A stretch of DNA of 47,453 nt from Syntrophaceae bacterium UBA6109 (GCA_002428445.1 DIWJ01000053.1:1-47453), one strand, 5' to 3'. Counted from the first letter of the stretch, positions 8,524 to 17,476 are shown. Program-made: numbers and translations. Notes: generated by a model from the letters alone, not told the origin.

Positions 8524-10059
8524 TCAATCGGCATCGAACCGGATGCCCTGTGCCAACGGCAATTCATGACCCCAGTTGATCGTATTGGTCTGCCGGCGCA
8601 TATATTGTTTCCAGGCATCGGACCCGGACTCACGGCCTCCGCCCGTCTCCTTTTCCCCGCCGAAGGCGCCGCCGATTTCCGCCCCCGAGGTGCCGATATT
8701 CACGTTGGCGATCCCGCAATCGCTGCCCATAGAGGAGAGGAATTGTTCCTGATAATGAATGCTTTTCGTGAATATCGCCGAACTCAATCCCTGCGGCACG
8801 TCGTTGTGCTTTTCGATGGCTTCATCGATATGGCTGTATTCGATGACGTATAAAAGCGGGGCAAAGGTTTCATCCTTGACGATCGGATACTCATTTTTAA
8901 CTTCCATAATCGCCGGCTCCACATAAAAACCGCCTTTAAAACCCTGGACGGTGATTCTCCGGCCGCCGTGGAGCAGTTTGCCTCCGGCGCGCTCGGCGAT
9001 CCCGATCGCGTTGACCATGGATTCGATCGTCGCTTCGTCGACCACCGGGCCCATCAAGGTGCCTTCCTCCAGCGGATTGCCGATGCGGACCTGCCGATAG
9101 GCCGCAATCAGACGATCGACAAATTCTTCCTTCACATTCCGGTGGACGATGATGCGGCGGGTGGAGGTGCAGCGCTGGCCTGAAGTCCCAACCGCCCCGA
9201 AGAGCGCCGCCCGGACCGCCATGTCCAAATTGGCGTCTTCGGCGACGATGATCGCGTTGTTGCCTCCCAGTTCCAGGATGGACCGCCCCAGCCGGCGGCC
9301 GACCGCTTCGGCAATATGGATGCCCATGGCGGTGCTTCCGGTCATGCTGATCAGGGGGATCCGCCGGTCGTGGATCAGGGCCTCGCCAATTTCGGCGCCT
9401 TTTCCAATCACCAGATTGAACACGCCGTCGAGGTCGTGGTTGTCGATCACGGGGGCGATAATGTTCTGCACGGCAATGGCGGTCAGTGGGGTGAGCGAAC
9501 TGGGTTTCCAGACAGTGACATCGCCGCAGATCGCCGCGATGAGTGCATTCCATGACCAGACGGCCACGGGAAAATTGTAGGCCGTGATGACACCCACGAT
9601 GCCCAGCGGATGCCATTGCTCATACATCCGGTGCCGCGGACGCTCGCTGTGCATGGTCAGGCCGTAGAGCATCCGGCTCTGGCCGACGGCGAAGTCGGCG
9701 ATATCGATCATCTCCTGCACTTCCCCCCGACCTTCCGCCAAGATCTTGCCCATCTCCAAGGTCACCAGCTTTCCCAGCGGCTCTTTGTGTTCGCGCAGGA
9801 TATCGCCGATTTCACGCACGATCTGACCGCGAATGGGGGCGGGAACCGTGCGCCATTTACCAAACGCGGCCCGGGCTTTTCCGATCACATTCTCATAATC
9901 ATCGGCGTCCGCCTGGATGACCTTCGCAATCGGCTTGCCGTCGATCGGCGAAATACTGACCAGTTCCTTGCCTCCGGTCTTCAGCCAGCCGCCGCTTCCA
10001 CCTGTCGTCGCACCGAAATTGACCGCCCCAATGCCGAGCCTCGCCAGAAAATCATCCAT
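8524..10059 (-). CDS. ALDH7-type aldehyde dehydrogenase (aminoadipate semialdehyde-like)
   Basis: NAD(P)-dependent aldehyde dehydrogenase of 511 residues. The catalytic nucleophile is C297 in GTSGQRCTST and the general base E263 in LELGGNN. The start motif WLKTGGKELVSISPIDG, the AYNFPVAVWSWN stretch and the C-terminal GGEKETGGGRESGSDAWKQY (20-residue core of the ALDH7 end) are hallmarks of the ALDH7A1/AmaB group, which oxidises alpha-aminoadipate semialdehyde in equilibrium with piperideine-6-carboxylate. AAGGAG lies 7 nt before the ATG. Together with a DAO-family dehydrogenase downstream this recalls amaA-amaB of Pseudomonas, where pipecolate is oxidised to piperideine-6-carboxylate and then to aminoadipate. 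Other semialdehydes remain possible. Confidence 0.88.
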   Translation of the reverse strand: MDDFLARLGIGAVNFGATTGGSGGWLKTGGKELVSISPIDGKPIAKVIQADADDYENVIGKARAAFGKWRTVPAPIRGQIVREIGDILREHKEPLGKLVTLEMGKILAEGRGEVQEMIDIADFAVGQSRMLYGLTMHSERPRHRMYEQWHPLGIVGVITAYNFPVAVWSWNALIAAICGDVTVWKPSSLTPLTAIAVQNIIAPVIDNHDLDGVFNLVIGKGAEIGEALIHDRRIPLISMTGSTAMGIHIAEAVGRRLGRSILELGGNNAIIVAEDANLDMAVRAALFGAVGTSGQRCTSTRRIIVHRNVKEEFVDRLIAAYRQVRIGNPLEEGTLMGPVVDEATIESMVNAIGIAERAGGKLLHGGRRITVQGFKGGFYVEPAIMEVKNEYPIVKDETFAPLLYVIEYSHIDEAIEKHNDVPQGLSSAIFTKSIHYQEQFLSSMGSDCGIANVNIGTSGAEIGGAFGGEKETGGGRESGSDAWKQYMRRQTNTINWGHELPLAQGIRFDAD

Positions 10060-10103
10060 ACCTTTACTCCTTCATGATCGCAGCCGCAGTCCCCGCCAAC
10101 AGG

Positions 10104-12014
10104 TTACGGGCGCTCCAGAACCATTCGTTTCATTCTGCGCGACCGGACAGCGATAAACAGCAGAAAGATCGAGACCATCGAAACCGCCGCCGCCAGGGTG
10201 AGAGGCTGGCCGATAAAGCCCCGCTGCGCGCAGAGGTATATGCCCCCGCCCGCCCCCGCCGCCATGACGGTTCTTTCGATCAGGCCGAGCATCCGGAAGA
10301 GGTAACCGCTCACCGCCGCCGAAAGGAAGACAATGGCGATGAGCATCACCAGCACCAGAGAAATGATCTCGACCCAGCCCCCTTTCATCAGCATGGCCTG
10401 GTTGTATATGAAAACATAGGGGACCACGAAGGCGACCAGGGCCAACTTGAAGGCCTCGAACCCGGTCTGCAGCGGCTTGGCGCCGGCGATGGAGGCCGCG
10501 CAATAGGCGGGGATGCACACGGGCGGGGTCACTTCCGCCAGGATGGCGAAGTAGAAGACAAACAGGTGAGACGCCAGCAGGTCGTTCCCCAGGGTCACCA
10601 GGGCCGGTCCGCCGATCGTGATGGCGACGATGTAGGCCGGAGTGCAGGGCATGCCCATGCCCAGGACCAGCGAAGTGGCCATGATCAGCATCAGGGCAGG
10701 CTGCAGGTAGCCTCCGGACCAGTTGGTGATCACCGAGGCGATGCCCAGCGCCAGACCGGTATGGGTCACGATGGCCACCACCATCCCGGCGCCGGCGCAG
10801 GCCAGGGCGATCATGACCATGTTCTGACCGGCCGACCTCAACGCCTCCAGAAGCCGAAGGGGAGTCATGGCGGTTTTCTTCTTGAAGAAACTGATGACGA
10901 AGGAGAGCGCGATGGCCCCCATGGCCGCCATGAAGACCGAATAGCCGACCACGAGCATGGCCACCAGTCCGACCAGGGGGATCAGCAGGTAGGCATCCCG
11001 GATGATGACCGGCAAAGGCACCATCATATCTTCTTCCTTCATGCCCTTGAGGTTGTCCTTGAGAGCGATGAAGTGGACCCGGATGACCAGACTGGCATAA
11101 TAGATGAGCGCCGGCAGGGCGGCTGCGATACAGATTTCAAGGTAGGGGAGGCTCGTGATTTCCGACATCACAAAGGCCCCGGCGCCCATGATCGGCGGCA
11201 TATATTGCCCGCCGCTGGAGGCCACCGCCTCCACCGCGCCGGCGAATTGCGGACGGTAACCGAGCCGCTTCATCATGGGAATGGTGAACGTTCCCGTTGC
11301 AAAGACATTCGCCGCCGCCACGCCGCTGATCGATCCGAAAAAGGCGCTGCTGATGACCGCTACCTTGGCCGGTCCACCCCGGCTTCTCCCGGCCATCCGG
11401 CAAGCCAGGTCGGTGAAAAACTTCCCGGTCTGGGTGCTCTCCATGAAGGATCCGAAAATGACAAAAAGGGCCACGAAGGTGGCCGAAATTCCCGTAATGG
11501 AACCGTAGATGCCCGCGTCCGTGATGAGAAACTGCATTTCAATGAGTTCGGAAAGGGGCAGAGGCTTGGCAAAGAAGACGCCGGGAAGATAGGGAGCGGC
11601 GTAGAGGTAACCGATAAAAGCCACGATCAGGATGGTCATGGCCGGAACCACCGCCCTGCGGATCCCTTCGAGCAGCAGAACGATGTTCAAGGCGCCCAGC
11701 ATCATCTGAATCGGCGTCAGGGGATCGACGAACTCAAACCGCGAACTCAGGGCGCTGTTGTCCAGCATCAGGTAGAAGGGGGGAATCAACGCCAGAAAGG
11801 CCATGATCCAGTCATAAGCCGGGATCCGGTCCGACGGATTTTTCTTGCTCGCCGGAAAGAGGATAAAGGCCATCGGCAACAGGAACAACAGATGAACCCC
11901 CCGCTGGATCCTGGGCTGCATGATCCCGAAGGTCGCCGTATAGAGCGCAAATACCGAAACCACCGTCAGCCAAAGGCCGATCACCGTCTTTTTCCATCCG
12001 TATAGCTTTCTCAA
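10104..12014 (-). CDS. TRAP transporter permease, fused small and large subunits (TAXI type)
   Basis: Integral inner-membrane protein of 636 residues. The N-terminal ~180 residues carry four hydrophobic spans equivalent to DctQ; the rest is the DctM-like permease with GSFMESTQTG, ISGVAAANVFATG and ASSGGQYMPPIMGAGAF, typical of TAXI-TRAP fused permeases. It drives Na+ or H+ coupled import of the ligand held by the TAXI binding protein encoded just upstream. The start codon is TTG at 12014 with GGGAGA 7 nt ahead; the nearer upstream ATG runs into a stop after three codons. The gene is 44 bp from the ALDH gene. Ligand unknown; TAXI proteins are associated with amino acids and dicarboxylates. Confidence 0.9.
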   Translation of the reverse strand: MRKLYGWKKTVIGLWLTVVSVFALYTATFGIMQPRIQRGVHLLFLLPMAFILFPASKKNPSDRIPAYDWIMAFLALIPPFYLMLDNSALSSRFEFVDPLTPIQMMLGALNIVLLLEGIRRAVVPAMTILIVAFIGYLYAAPYLPGVFFAKPLPLSELIEMQFLITDAGIYGSITGISATFVALFVIFGSFMESTQTGKFFTDLACRMAGRSRGGPAKVAVISSAFFGSISGVAAANVFATGTFTIPMMKRLGYRPQFAGAVEAVASSGGQYMPPIMGAGAFVMSEITSLPYLEICIAAALPALIYYASLVIRVHFIALKDNLKGMKEEDMMVPLPVIIRDAYLLIPLVGLVAMLVVGYSVFMAAMGAIALSFVISFFKKKTAMTPLRLLEALRSAGQNMVMIALACAGAGMVVAIVTHTGLALGIASVITNWSGGYLQPALMLIMATSLVLGMGMPCTPAYIVAITIGGPALVTLGNDLLASHLFVFYFAILAEVTPPVCIPAYCAASIAGAKPLQTGFEAFKLALVAFVVPYVFIYNQAMLMKGGWVEIISLVLVMLIAIVFLSAAVSGYLFRMLGLIERTVMAAGAGGGIYLCAQRGFIGQPLTLAAAVSMVSIFLLFIAVRSRRMKRMVLERP

Positions 12015-12068
12015 CGAACCATCTCCCTTGGTATTCTCGACGCCCTTGTTCTTGACGGCCTTCGGTTT

Positions 12069-12102
12069 CCCCGATAAAAAAACGGCGTCCGCCGGATCGG
12101 GG
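12069..12102 (-). promoter_or_regulatory. Intercistronic hairpin between TAXI binding protein and permease
   Basis: Perfect 7-bp arms CCCCGAT / ATCGGGG enclose a smaller CGGC/GCCG stem and a run of seven T (reverse strand) within the loop side. It sits in the 146-bp gap between the two TRAP genes. Such hairpins often protect the 3' end of the binding-protein mRNA and lower permease expression; partial termination is the alternative. Confidence 0.4.
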
Positions 12103-12160
12103 GCAAGGTCCGACCTCCCCCCCGACCCATGGACGCATTATGCCGAACGGAAGCCGGCTC

Positions 12161-13198
12161 CTATTTCATGTAACCGGCCTCTTTGTAAAACCTCGCCGCC
12201 CCGGGGTGCAGGGGAACCGCAACATGGGCCCAACCCTTTTCCGAAATGAAGGTCCGGTTGGCAACGTTGATCTGATGGAGCTCTTTGACATTGTTGCACA
12301 GAATCTTGGTGACGGCGTAGGCCGCCTCCTCGGGCACATGGCTGCCGACCAAAAGTTCGCCCGTGCTGACCACGGTGGGAATATCGTCAGCCTGCCCCTT
12401 GTAGGTGGCCTTGGGGACGATCTGCAGTCCCGAATCCCTCGCCAGCGTTCCCAGATCCTTGGCGAGTTTGTCGATGCAGCCGTCGGAAACGGCCAGAATG
12501 GCGCTGGAACGACTGACGAACATCTCGGTGACCGCCGCCGCCGGCAGGGCCAGGTGGGTAAAGACGAAATCGACATGCCGATCTTTGTAGAGGCTGACCA
12601 TGTCGGCATAGACGGCCTGATGAACCTTGCCGCCGGCCTTTTTGACGGCGTCCAGAGAAACCCCGTAGAAAGCCAGGATGTTTTCGATCAGAGGCAGGTC
12701 GGAGGTGCCTTTCATCGGTGCAGCCACATTGACCGCCTTGCCGGCCTTGACCATATCGGCCAGTTGGGCCACGGTTTTGATGCCCTTGTCCTGCGCGGCT
12801 ACGAAATGGACATAGTAGGTTCCGAAAATGCCGCCCAGGGCCCTCACATTCGGGTTGGGCTTCTCAAAGAGGGGCGCCATGCCGCTGTAGGCCATCTTGT
12901 CCACAAAAGTGATGCCCCACCCCAGGTCATCCTTGCCGCTGGAAACCCGGACCGGGTTGACCATGCCGCCACCGGGGACGACCTTGACGACGAGCTTGGG
13001 CTCCTTTTCCGTGATCATCCGGGCGATTCCGCCGGCCTGGACGTACCAGCCGCCGCCGACCCCTCCGGCGACCCAGGTCATGGTGAGCGGCTTCAGGGCC
13101 TCAGCCGCGGAAACCGTTCCCGGCCCAACCGCCATGAGCAAAGCGAGCGCCGTCATGATCAAAACAGCAAAAATGCCTTTCCGCATGTCTATCTTCAT
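12161..13198 (-). CDS. TAXI-family TRAP transporter solute-binding protein
   Basis: Periplasmic binding protein of 345 residues. It has an N-terminal signal peptide (MKIDMRKG basic region, hydrophobic AVLIMTALALLMAVG, cleavage near VSAAEA, about residue 32). The mature start GGVGGGWYVQAGGIARMI is the TAXI family signature, where a glycine-rich loop holds the ligand carboxylate. Near the C-terminus are HPGAARFYKEAGYMK features typical for the family. It delivers substrate to the fused permease encoded next. Located between the TPP enzyme and the permease, it is part of the ten-gene operon, so its ligand is probably the substrate of the amine dehydrogenase or TPP enzyme (inference). Confidence 0.9.
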   Translation of the reverse strand: MKIDMRKGIFAVLIMTALALLMAVGPGTVSAAEALKPLTMTWVAGGVGGGWYVQAGGIARMITEKEPKLVVKVVPGGGMVNPVRVSSGKDDLGWGITFVDKMAYSGMAPLFEKPNPNVRALGGIFGTYYVHFVAAQDKGIKTVAQLADMVKAGKAVNVAAPMKGTSDLPLIENILAFYGVSLDAVKKAGGKVHQAVYADMVSLYKDRHVDFVFTHLALPAAAVTEMFVSRSSAILAVSDGCIDKLAKDLGTLARDSGLQIVPKATYKGQADDIPTVVSTGELLVGSHVPEEAAYAVTKILCNNVKELHQINVANRTFISEKGWAHVAVPLHPGAARFYKEAGYMK

Positions 13199-13314
13199 CT
13201 CTCCCTCCTCTTCCTCTGGTCAAATCAAAACTGTTCAATACCGTCACGAACGGTCGCATCGAAGGTTCAGCCGCTATCGGCCCGCCCTATCAACCGTTCA
13301 AACCGACCACCCTC

Positions 13315-15039
13315 CTAACCCTTTTGGCCCTTGGCCAGCCTCTCGGCCGCCCGGAGCCACGTATAAACCGGCGGAAGTTGATCCACCTCCGTCTCCGACA
13401 CAACATCCAGGAAGACAGGACCGTTCTGGGCAAAAGCCTCATCCAGCCCGTCTTCCAGCTCAGCAGCCGTTCCGATTTCGAGCGCCTTCATCCCGAATCC
13501 TCCGGCCACCATGGCCGGACGGCCGGGAGTGAAGTCCACCGAGAGGTATTTCTCATCGCTGTGGAGTTTCTGGAGACACTTGATCCAACCGAACATGCTG
13601 TTGTTGAAATGGATCAAGACCGCCGGGATGTTCAACCGGACCAGTGTTTCAAGCTCGCCGGCGGACATGCCCAGACTGCCGTCTCCGAAAAGCCCGATCA
13701 ACCGCGCGTCGGGGCGGGCAAAATGGGCCCCCACCACGGCGGGGATGGCATAACCCAAACCACCGTAGGCCCGGGGAATCAGGAATCGGGAACCATTTCC
13801 CCGGAGCTTGAGGTAGCGGGTGGTATAGGGCGTCGGCGTGCCGGCGTCGGCAATCACCACGGAAACGTTGGGCATCCTCTTGTTCAGGGCAGCGATGATC
13901 CTTTGGGGTTTCAGCGGAGAGGCGTCCGAAACAAACTCGCTCCCGGCGGCTTCCCAGAACCGAGCCCTTTCCTGATTCAGCCGGTTCATTCTGGCCGATT
14001 CCGTCCGCCGAAGCGTCTTGGCCTGGATGAGAACGGACAGATCCTCCATGATCAGCCTGGCGTCCCCGGCGACGCTCAGGGTATTCTGGAAGTTGTTGCC
14101 CAGCATTTCGGGATTGAGGTCAATCTGGATGATCTTCCGGTCCGGCTTGTGGGAGGGCATCGACCAGTTGATGGTGGAAACGGAGCCCATCTTGCAGCCC
14201 ACATAGAGGAGGACGTCGCCTTCCTCGACCGCCTGGTGGGCGTGGGGATGGAAACCGTTGTCGCCGATCACGCCCAGTGCCAGGGGATGATCATCGGCAA
14301 TCAGCCCCTGGCCGGAAATGGTCGTCACCACCGGGATCGAAAGCCATTCCGCAAGTTTGGCAATGGCATGCCCTGCCTGGGAATGGTTGGCCCCGCCGCC
14401 GGCGATAATGATCGGTCTTTCGGCCTGGATCAGATAATCCGCCGTCTTTTCCAACTCCCCGCGAGCGCCGCGGGTGCGGTATGCGGGATAGGTCACGCAC
14501 TCGGCTTCGGCATACAGATCGCCTCCGCCATCGGCCAGTTTGCCGGTCATGACCTCTTTGGGAAAGGCCAGATGGATCGCCCCGGGGCGACCGGTGGTGG
14601 CGATCCGGAAGGCGCGCCGGACGACTTCGGGAATCTTTCCGACGCTTTTCAGGACACTGGACCACTTGGTAATGGAATCAAACAGTTTTTGGCAATCCAG
14701 TTCCGTAATGGTCTGCTTGCCTTCGCCGGCCAGAGGAATATCGGAGGTGATCAGGATCACCGGGATGGAGGAGGCGTTGGCTTCGGCAATGCCCGGAACC
14801 GAATATAACGGCCCCGCGCCGCTGGGACACTCGCAGATACCCGGTTTGTGCGCCAGCCTGGCGTAGGCGTCGGCCATGAATGAGGCTGACCGCTCGTCCC
14901 TGGCCAAGATATGCCTGATGGCCGGAGCCGCGTTGTGGAGAGCTTCATATAGGGGAAGACTGGTATCTCCGGGAACACCGAACACCAGCTCCACCTTGTA
15001 CGCCTTCAGCATTTCGACCAAAGCCTGAGCGCCGTTCAT
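13315..15039 (-). CDS. Thiamine-diphosphate-dependent enzyme (acetolactate synthase-like)
   Basis: Three-domain TPP enzyme of 574 residues: N-terminal Pyr domain (about 1-170) with catalytic E49 in ARDERSASFMADAYA, a central domain (about 190-330), and the PP domain with the metal/TPP motif GDGSLGMS...FNNSMFGW (about 445-480). The family includes acetolactate synthase, benzoylformate decarboxylase, oxalyl-CoA decarboxylase and sulfoacetaldehyde acetyltransferase; I cannot assign the reaction. No regulatory small subunit is nearby, so anabolic acetolactate synthase is unlikely. A catabolic 2-oxo acid decarboxylase or carboligase fits the operon. The ATG at 15039 has GGAGGT 6 nt ahead; two in-frame ATGs upstream are weaker. 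It is the first gene of the long operon. Confidence 0.82.
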   Translation of the reverse strand: MNGAQALVEMLKAYKVELVFGVPGDTSLPLYEALHNAAPAIRHILARDERSASFMADAYARLAHKPGICECPSGAGPLYSVPGIAEANASSIPVILITSDIPLAGEGKQTITELDCQKLFDSITKWSSVLKSVGKIPEVVRRAFRIATTGRPGAIHLAFPKEVMTGKLADGGGDLYAEAECVTYPAYRTRGARGELEKTADYLIQAERPIIIAGGGANHSQAGHAIAKLAEWLSIPVVTTISGQGLIADDHPLALGVIGDNGFHPHAHQAVEEGDVLLYVGCKMGSVSTINWSMPSHKPDRKIIQIDLNPEMLGNNFQNTLSVAGDARLIMEDLSVLIQAKTLRRTESARMNRLNQERARFWEAAGSEFVSDASPLKPQRIIAALNKRMPNVSVVIADAGTPTPYTTRYLKLRGNGSRFLIPRAYGGLGYAIPAVVGAHFARPDARLIGLFGDGSLGMSAGELETLVRLNIPAVLIHFNNSMFGWIKCLQKLHSDEKYLSVDFTPGRPAMVAGGFGMKALEIGTAAELEDGLDEAFAQNGPVFLDVVSETEVDQLPPVYTWLRAAERLAKGQKG

Positions 15040-15357
15040 TTCTACCTCCATAAGAAAATCGACCTGTTGGAAGCAATCCCCCGACGTACGCAGGGGTATG
15101 GCGCGGGAGCGAATACCCCACATCTTTTACGAATCAAAACCGTGGATGAGGAGGCGAGTTTTCGATATCCTACACACGGGGCAGTGTCAAGTTTTTTGTA
15201 TGAATGTTCATGGACCGATTCTTTGGGGAAAGGCAGGTTGTTCCGCACATCCCCCACAGGTTTTGACCTCCGCTGCCGTTCCCCCAAGAAACCGTTGCGG
15301 AATATGCCGGATTCATTTAAAAGATGATTTCCGAAACGACCTGCGGGAGGGGAAAAC
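15040..15357. other. Divergent control region between the minus operon and the plus HMGL-like gene
   Basis: About 318 bp without a gene. It holds a good minus-strand promoter and a near-palindrome (listed separately). For the plus-strand gene only the ribosome site GGGAGGGG before 15358 is clear; no convincing plus-strand core promoter was seen. Sharing of one control region suggests the two directions may be co-regulated. Confidence 0.5.
15162..15211 (-). promoter_or_regulatory. Promoter of the ten-gene catabolic operon with adjoining near-palindrome
   Basis: On the reverse strand a perfect -35 TTGACA (15190-15185) and a partial -10 TATCGA (15167-15162) are 17 bp apart. Ten bp upstream of the -35 box lies ATGAATGTTCAT (15200-15211), a 12-bp sequence palindromic except at its two central bases, placed where an activator or repressor could bind. 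The start codon of the TPP enzyme is about 120 bp downstream, leaving a long untranslated leader. Confidence 0.6.
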
Positions 15358-16284
15358 ATGACCGGCACGGAATGCATCCGGATCGTCGAGGTCGGGCCGC
15401 GGGACGGCCTGCAAAATATTGCGAAATTTGTCACAACGGCCCGGAAGGTCGAGCTGATCCGGAAGCTTGCCGCCTGCGGACTAAAGGAGATCCAGATCGG
15501 GGGATTTGTCCATCCGCAGGTGATCCCCCAGTTTCGGGACATTCACCGGGTAGCTGCCGAAGTGAACGGTCTGGAGGGGACTACGCTGTCCGCGTTCGTC
15601 CCCAACCTCCGGGGGGCGCGCGCCGCCGCCGCCGCCGGCCTCCGGAAACTCAACTTCTTCTTCTCCATCAGCCGCTCCCACAACCGCAACAATGTCCGGC
15701 AGACGCCGGAGGAATCCCTCGCCGCCCTCAAAGCCATCCGGGAGGAGATCCTTCCCGCCGGGATTGAAATCCGCGTCGATCTCGCCACCGCCTTCGGCTG
15801 TCCCTTCGAGGGCCGCGTCCCCGTGGAGGCCGTTCTTCGCTCCGTGGAGGAAACCGCAAACCTCGGCATCCGCGAGATCACCCTCTGCGACACGGTCGGT
15901 TTCGGAAACCCGCGTCTTGTCGAAGAGATCGCACGGACCTGCCGGGAGCGATTTCCCGAGGTTGCCTTCGGAATGCACTTCCACAACACCCGGGGCCTGG
16001 GTCTGGCCAATACCCTTGCCGCGTTTCAAATGGGGATCCGAACTTTCGACACGGCCCTGGGCGGCCTCGGCGGCTGTCCTTTCGCCCCCGGGGCTTCGGG
16101 GAACACGGCCACGGAAGACACGGCCTTCCTGTTCAAGGAAATGGGGGTGGGGACGGGCGTGGAACTCCCGGCACTGCTGGAAACTGCACGGCGCCTCCGG
16201 GAAATCCTTCCTGACACCCCTCTGACCAGTTCTCTCTCCAGAGCCGGTCTCCCCTGCAGAGCGGATCTTCCCCGTCCCTCCTAA
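15358..16284 (+). CDS. HMG-CoA lyase-like DRE-TIM metallolyase
   Basis: Enzyme of 308 residues in the 3-hydroxy-3-methylglutaryl-CoA lyase family, which cleaves a 3-hydroxyacyl-CoA type substrate retro-Claisen fashion to an acyl-CoA or ketone plus acetyl-CoA or aldehyde. The barrel opens with EVGPRDGLQN (R15, D16), the metal ligands are H207 and H209 in GMHFHNTRGLG, and the catalytic loop cysteine C240 is intact in GGLGGCPFAPGASGN. GGGAGGGG lies 6 nt before the ATG. It is transcribed away from the TPP operon. A role in leucine degradation is possible, but no other leucine genes are visible, so a ligand in the neighbouring amino acid pathway is equally plausible. Confidence 0.85.
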   Translation: MTGTECIRIVEVGPRDGLQNIAKFVTTARKVELIRKLAACGLKEIQIGGFVHPQVIPQFRDIHRVAAEVNGLEGTTLSAFVPNLRGARAAAAAGLRKLNFFFSISRSHNRNNVRQTPEESLAALKAIREEILPAGIEIRVDLATAFGCPFEGRVPVEAVLRSVEETANLGIREITLCDTVGFGNPRLVEEIARTCRERFPEVAFGMHFHNTRGLGLANTLAAFQMGIRTFDTALGGLGGCPFAPGASGNTATEDTAFLFKEMGVGTGVELPALLETARRLREILPDTPLTSSLSRAGLPCRADLPRPS

Positions 16285-16429
16285 GATACGGCGCTCCCAT
16301 TACAGATCCGGAAATGGATTATTTCATCTTGGAAAAGGAGTCGGGGGCATGATAAATAGACATTCCCTCCGGACATCCGTTGCTCCGGCGGAACAGCTCC
16401 GGGATACCGGACAAAACAAGGAGGAGCGT

Positions 16430-17353
16430 ATGCGCATCGCCATCATGGGACAGGCCGCCTTTGGCGCCAAGGTCCTGGAAACATTATCGGACAGAGGGGT
16501 GGAAATCATCGGCGCCTGGCTCCCCCAGGGAAAGCCGGGGGGAAAACCCGATCCCCTGAAGGTTGCCGCCGAAAACCGCGGGATCCCGGCCCATCAGCCG
16601 GAAAGCTACAAAGCGCCGGAGACCCTTGCGGCGTTCCGCGGGACGAATCCCGATCTGTTGATCATGGCCTTTGTGACCGACATCATCCCGCTTTCCTTTG
16701 TCAAGGTCCCGACGCAGGGGGCAATCTGCTACCACCCCTCGATTCTCCCCCGCCACCGCGGCGGAAGCGCAATCAACTGGGCGCTGATCATGGGTGACCG
16801 CGAGACGGGGCTTTCGATCTTCTGGACCGACGCGGGGATCGATACGGGGCCGGTCCTCCTCCAGAAAAGGATCGAGATCGGGCCGGAGGAGACGACCGGC
16901 TCCCTCTATTTCAACCGGCTCTTCCCCCTCGGCGTCGAGGCGATCGTGGAATCCGTCGATTTGATCAAAATGGGACGGGCGCCCCGTATCGTCCAGGACG
17001 AAAGCCTCGCCACCTACGAACCGCTCTGCAATGACCGGGTCGCCGGGATCGACTGGGGAAAACCCGCGGCGGAGGTCCACAACTTCATCCGGGGTTGCGA
17101 CCCGCAGCCGGGGGCCTATGCGTTTTATCGGGGGGAAAAGATCCGCCTCTTCGATGCCCGGATTGCGGGCATTCACCGTCCGGAAGCCCGTCCCGGTGAG
17201 GTCCTGGCCGTCGATGAGAGCGGATTCACCGTGGCCGCAGGCAGCGGAGCGATCCGCATCGGAAAAGTCCGGACGGAGGCAGGAAAACAGAATGCCGCCG
17301 CCTTCGCCGAAGAAAAAGGGCTCAAGCCGGGCGATTGCTTCACGGCGGCCTGA
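16430..17353 (+). CDS. Free-standing 10-formyl-THF hydrolase-like formyltransferase domain
   Basis: Protein of 307 residues with the formyltransferase fold: an N-terminal folate-binding domain (1-200) and a C-terminal Fmt-C-like domain. The active-site block YHPSILPRHRGGSAINW followed by GIDTGP places H102 and D138 as catalytic residues. The Asn of tRNA-formyltransferases (NxH) is replaced: here the triplet is C100-Y-H102. The wording of this block and of the C-terminal segment matches the hydrolase domain of 10-formyltetrahydrofolate dehydrogenase (ALDH1L1) better than Fmt, so it may release formate from 10-formyl-THF or use a related formyl donor. AAGGAGG precedes the ATG at 16430; a longer ORF starting at 16349 has no family-like N-terminus. 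It lies 145 bp after the HMGL-like gene. Confidence 0.8.
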   Translation: MRIAIMGQAAFGAKVLETLSDRGVEIIGAWLPQGKPGGKPDPLKVAAENRGIPAHQPESYKAPETLAAFRGTNPDLLIMAFVTDIIPLSFVKVPTQGAICYHPSILPRHRGGSAINWALIMGDRETGLSIFWTDAGIDTGPVLLQKRIEIGPEETTGSLYFNRLFPLGVEAIVESVDLIKMGRAPRIVQDESLATYEPLCNDRVAGIDWGKPAAEVHNFIRGCDPQPGAYAFYRGEKIRLFDARIAGIHRPEARPGEVLAVDESGFTVAAGSGAIRIGKVRTEAGKQNAAAFAEEKGLKPGDCFTAA

Positions 17354-17476
17354 TCCCCTCCTTCCGAATGTTCCGATGGTTGCGACCGGACCGCCGTTGA
17401 AAAGCCGGCAGGCCGATTATCCCGGAAATAGCAGCGAAAGGGAAGAAAAAACTACATTTCTCCGGAGGTGTTTCCC

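Noticed and set aside
10074..12005. A 643-codon plus-strand frame opposite the TRAP permease gene
   Set aside because: The product is His/Gln/Arg/Gly-rich without hydrophobic core and mirrors the antisense of membrane-protein codons; the minus-strand permease is certain.
13248..13299. Inverted repeat GAACGGT...ACCGTTC between the TPP and TAXI genes as a terminator
   Set aside because: The loop is about 38 nt and no T-run follows; too weak to call.
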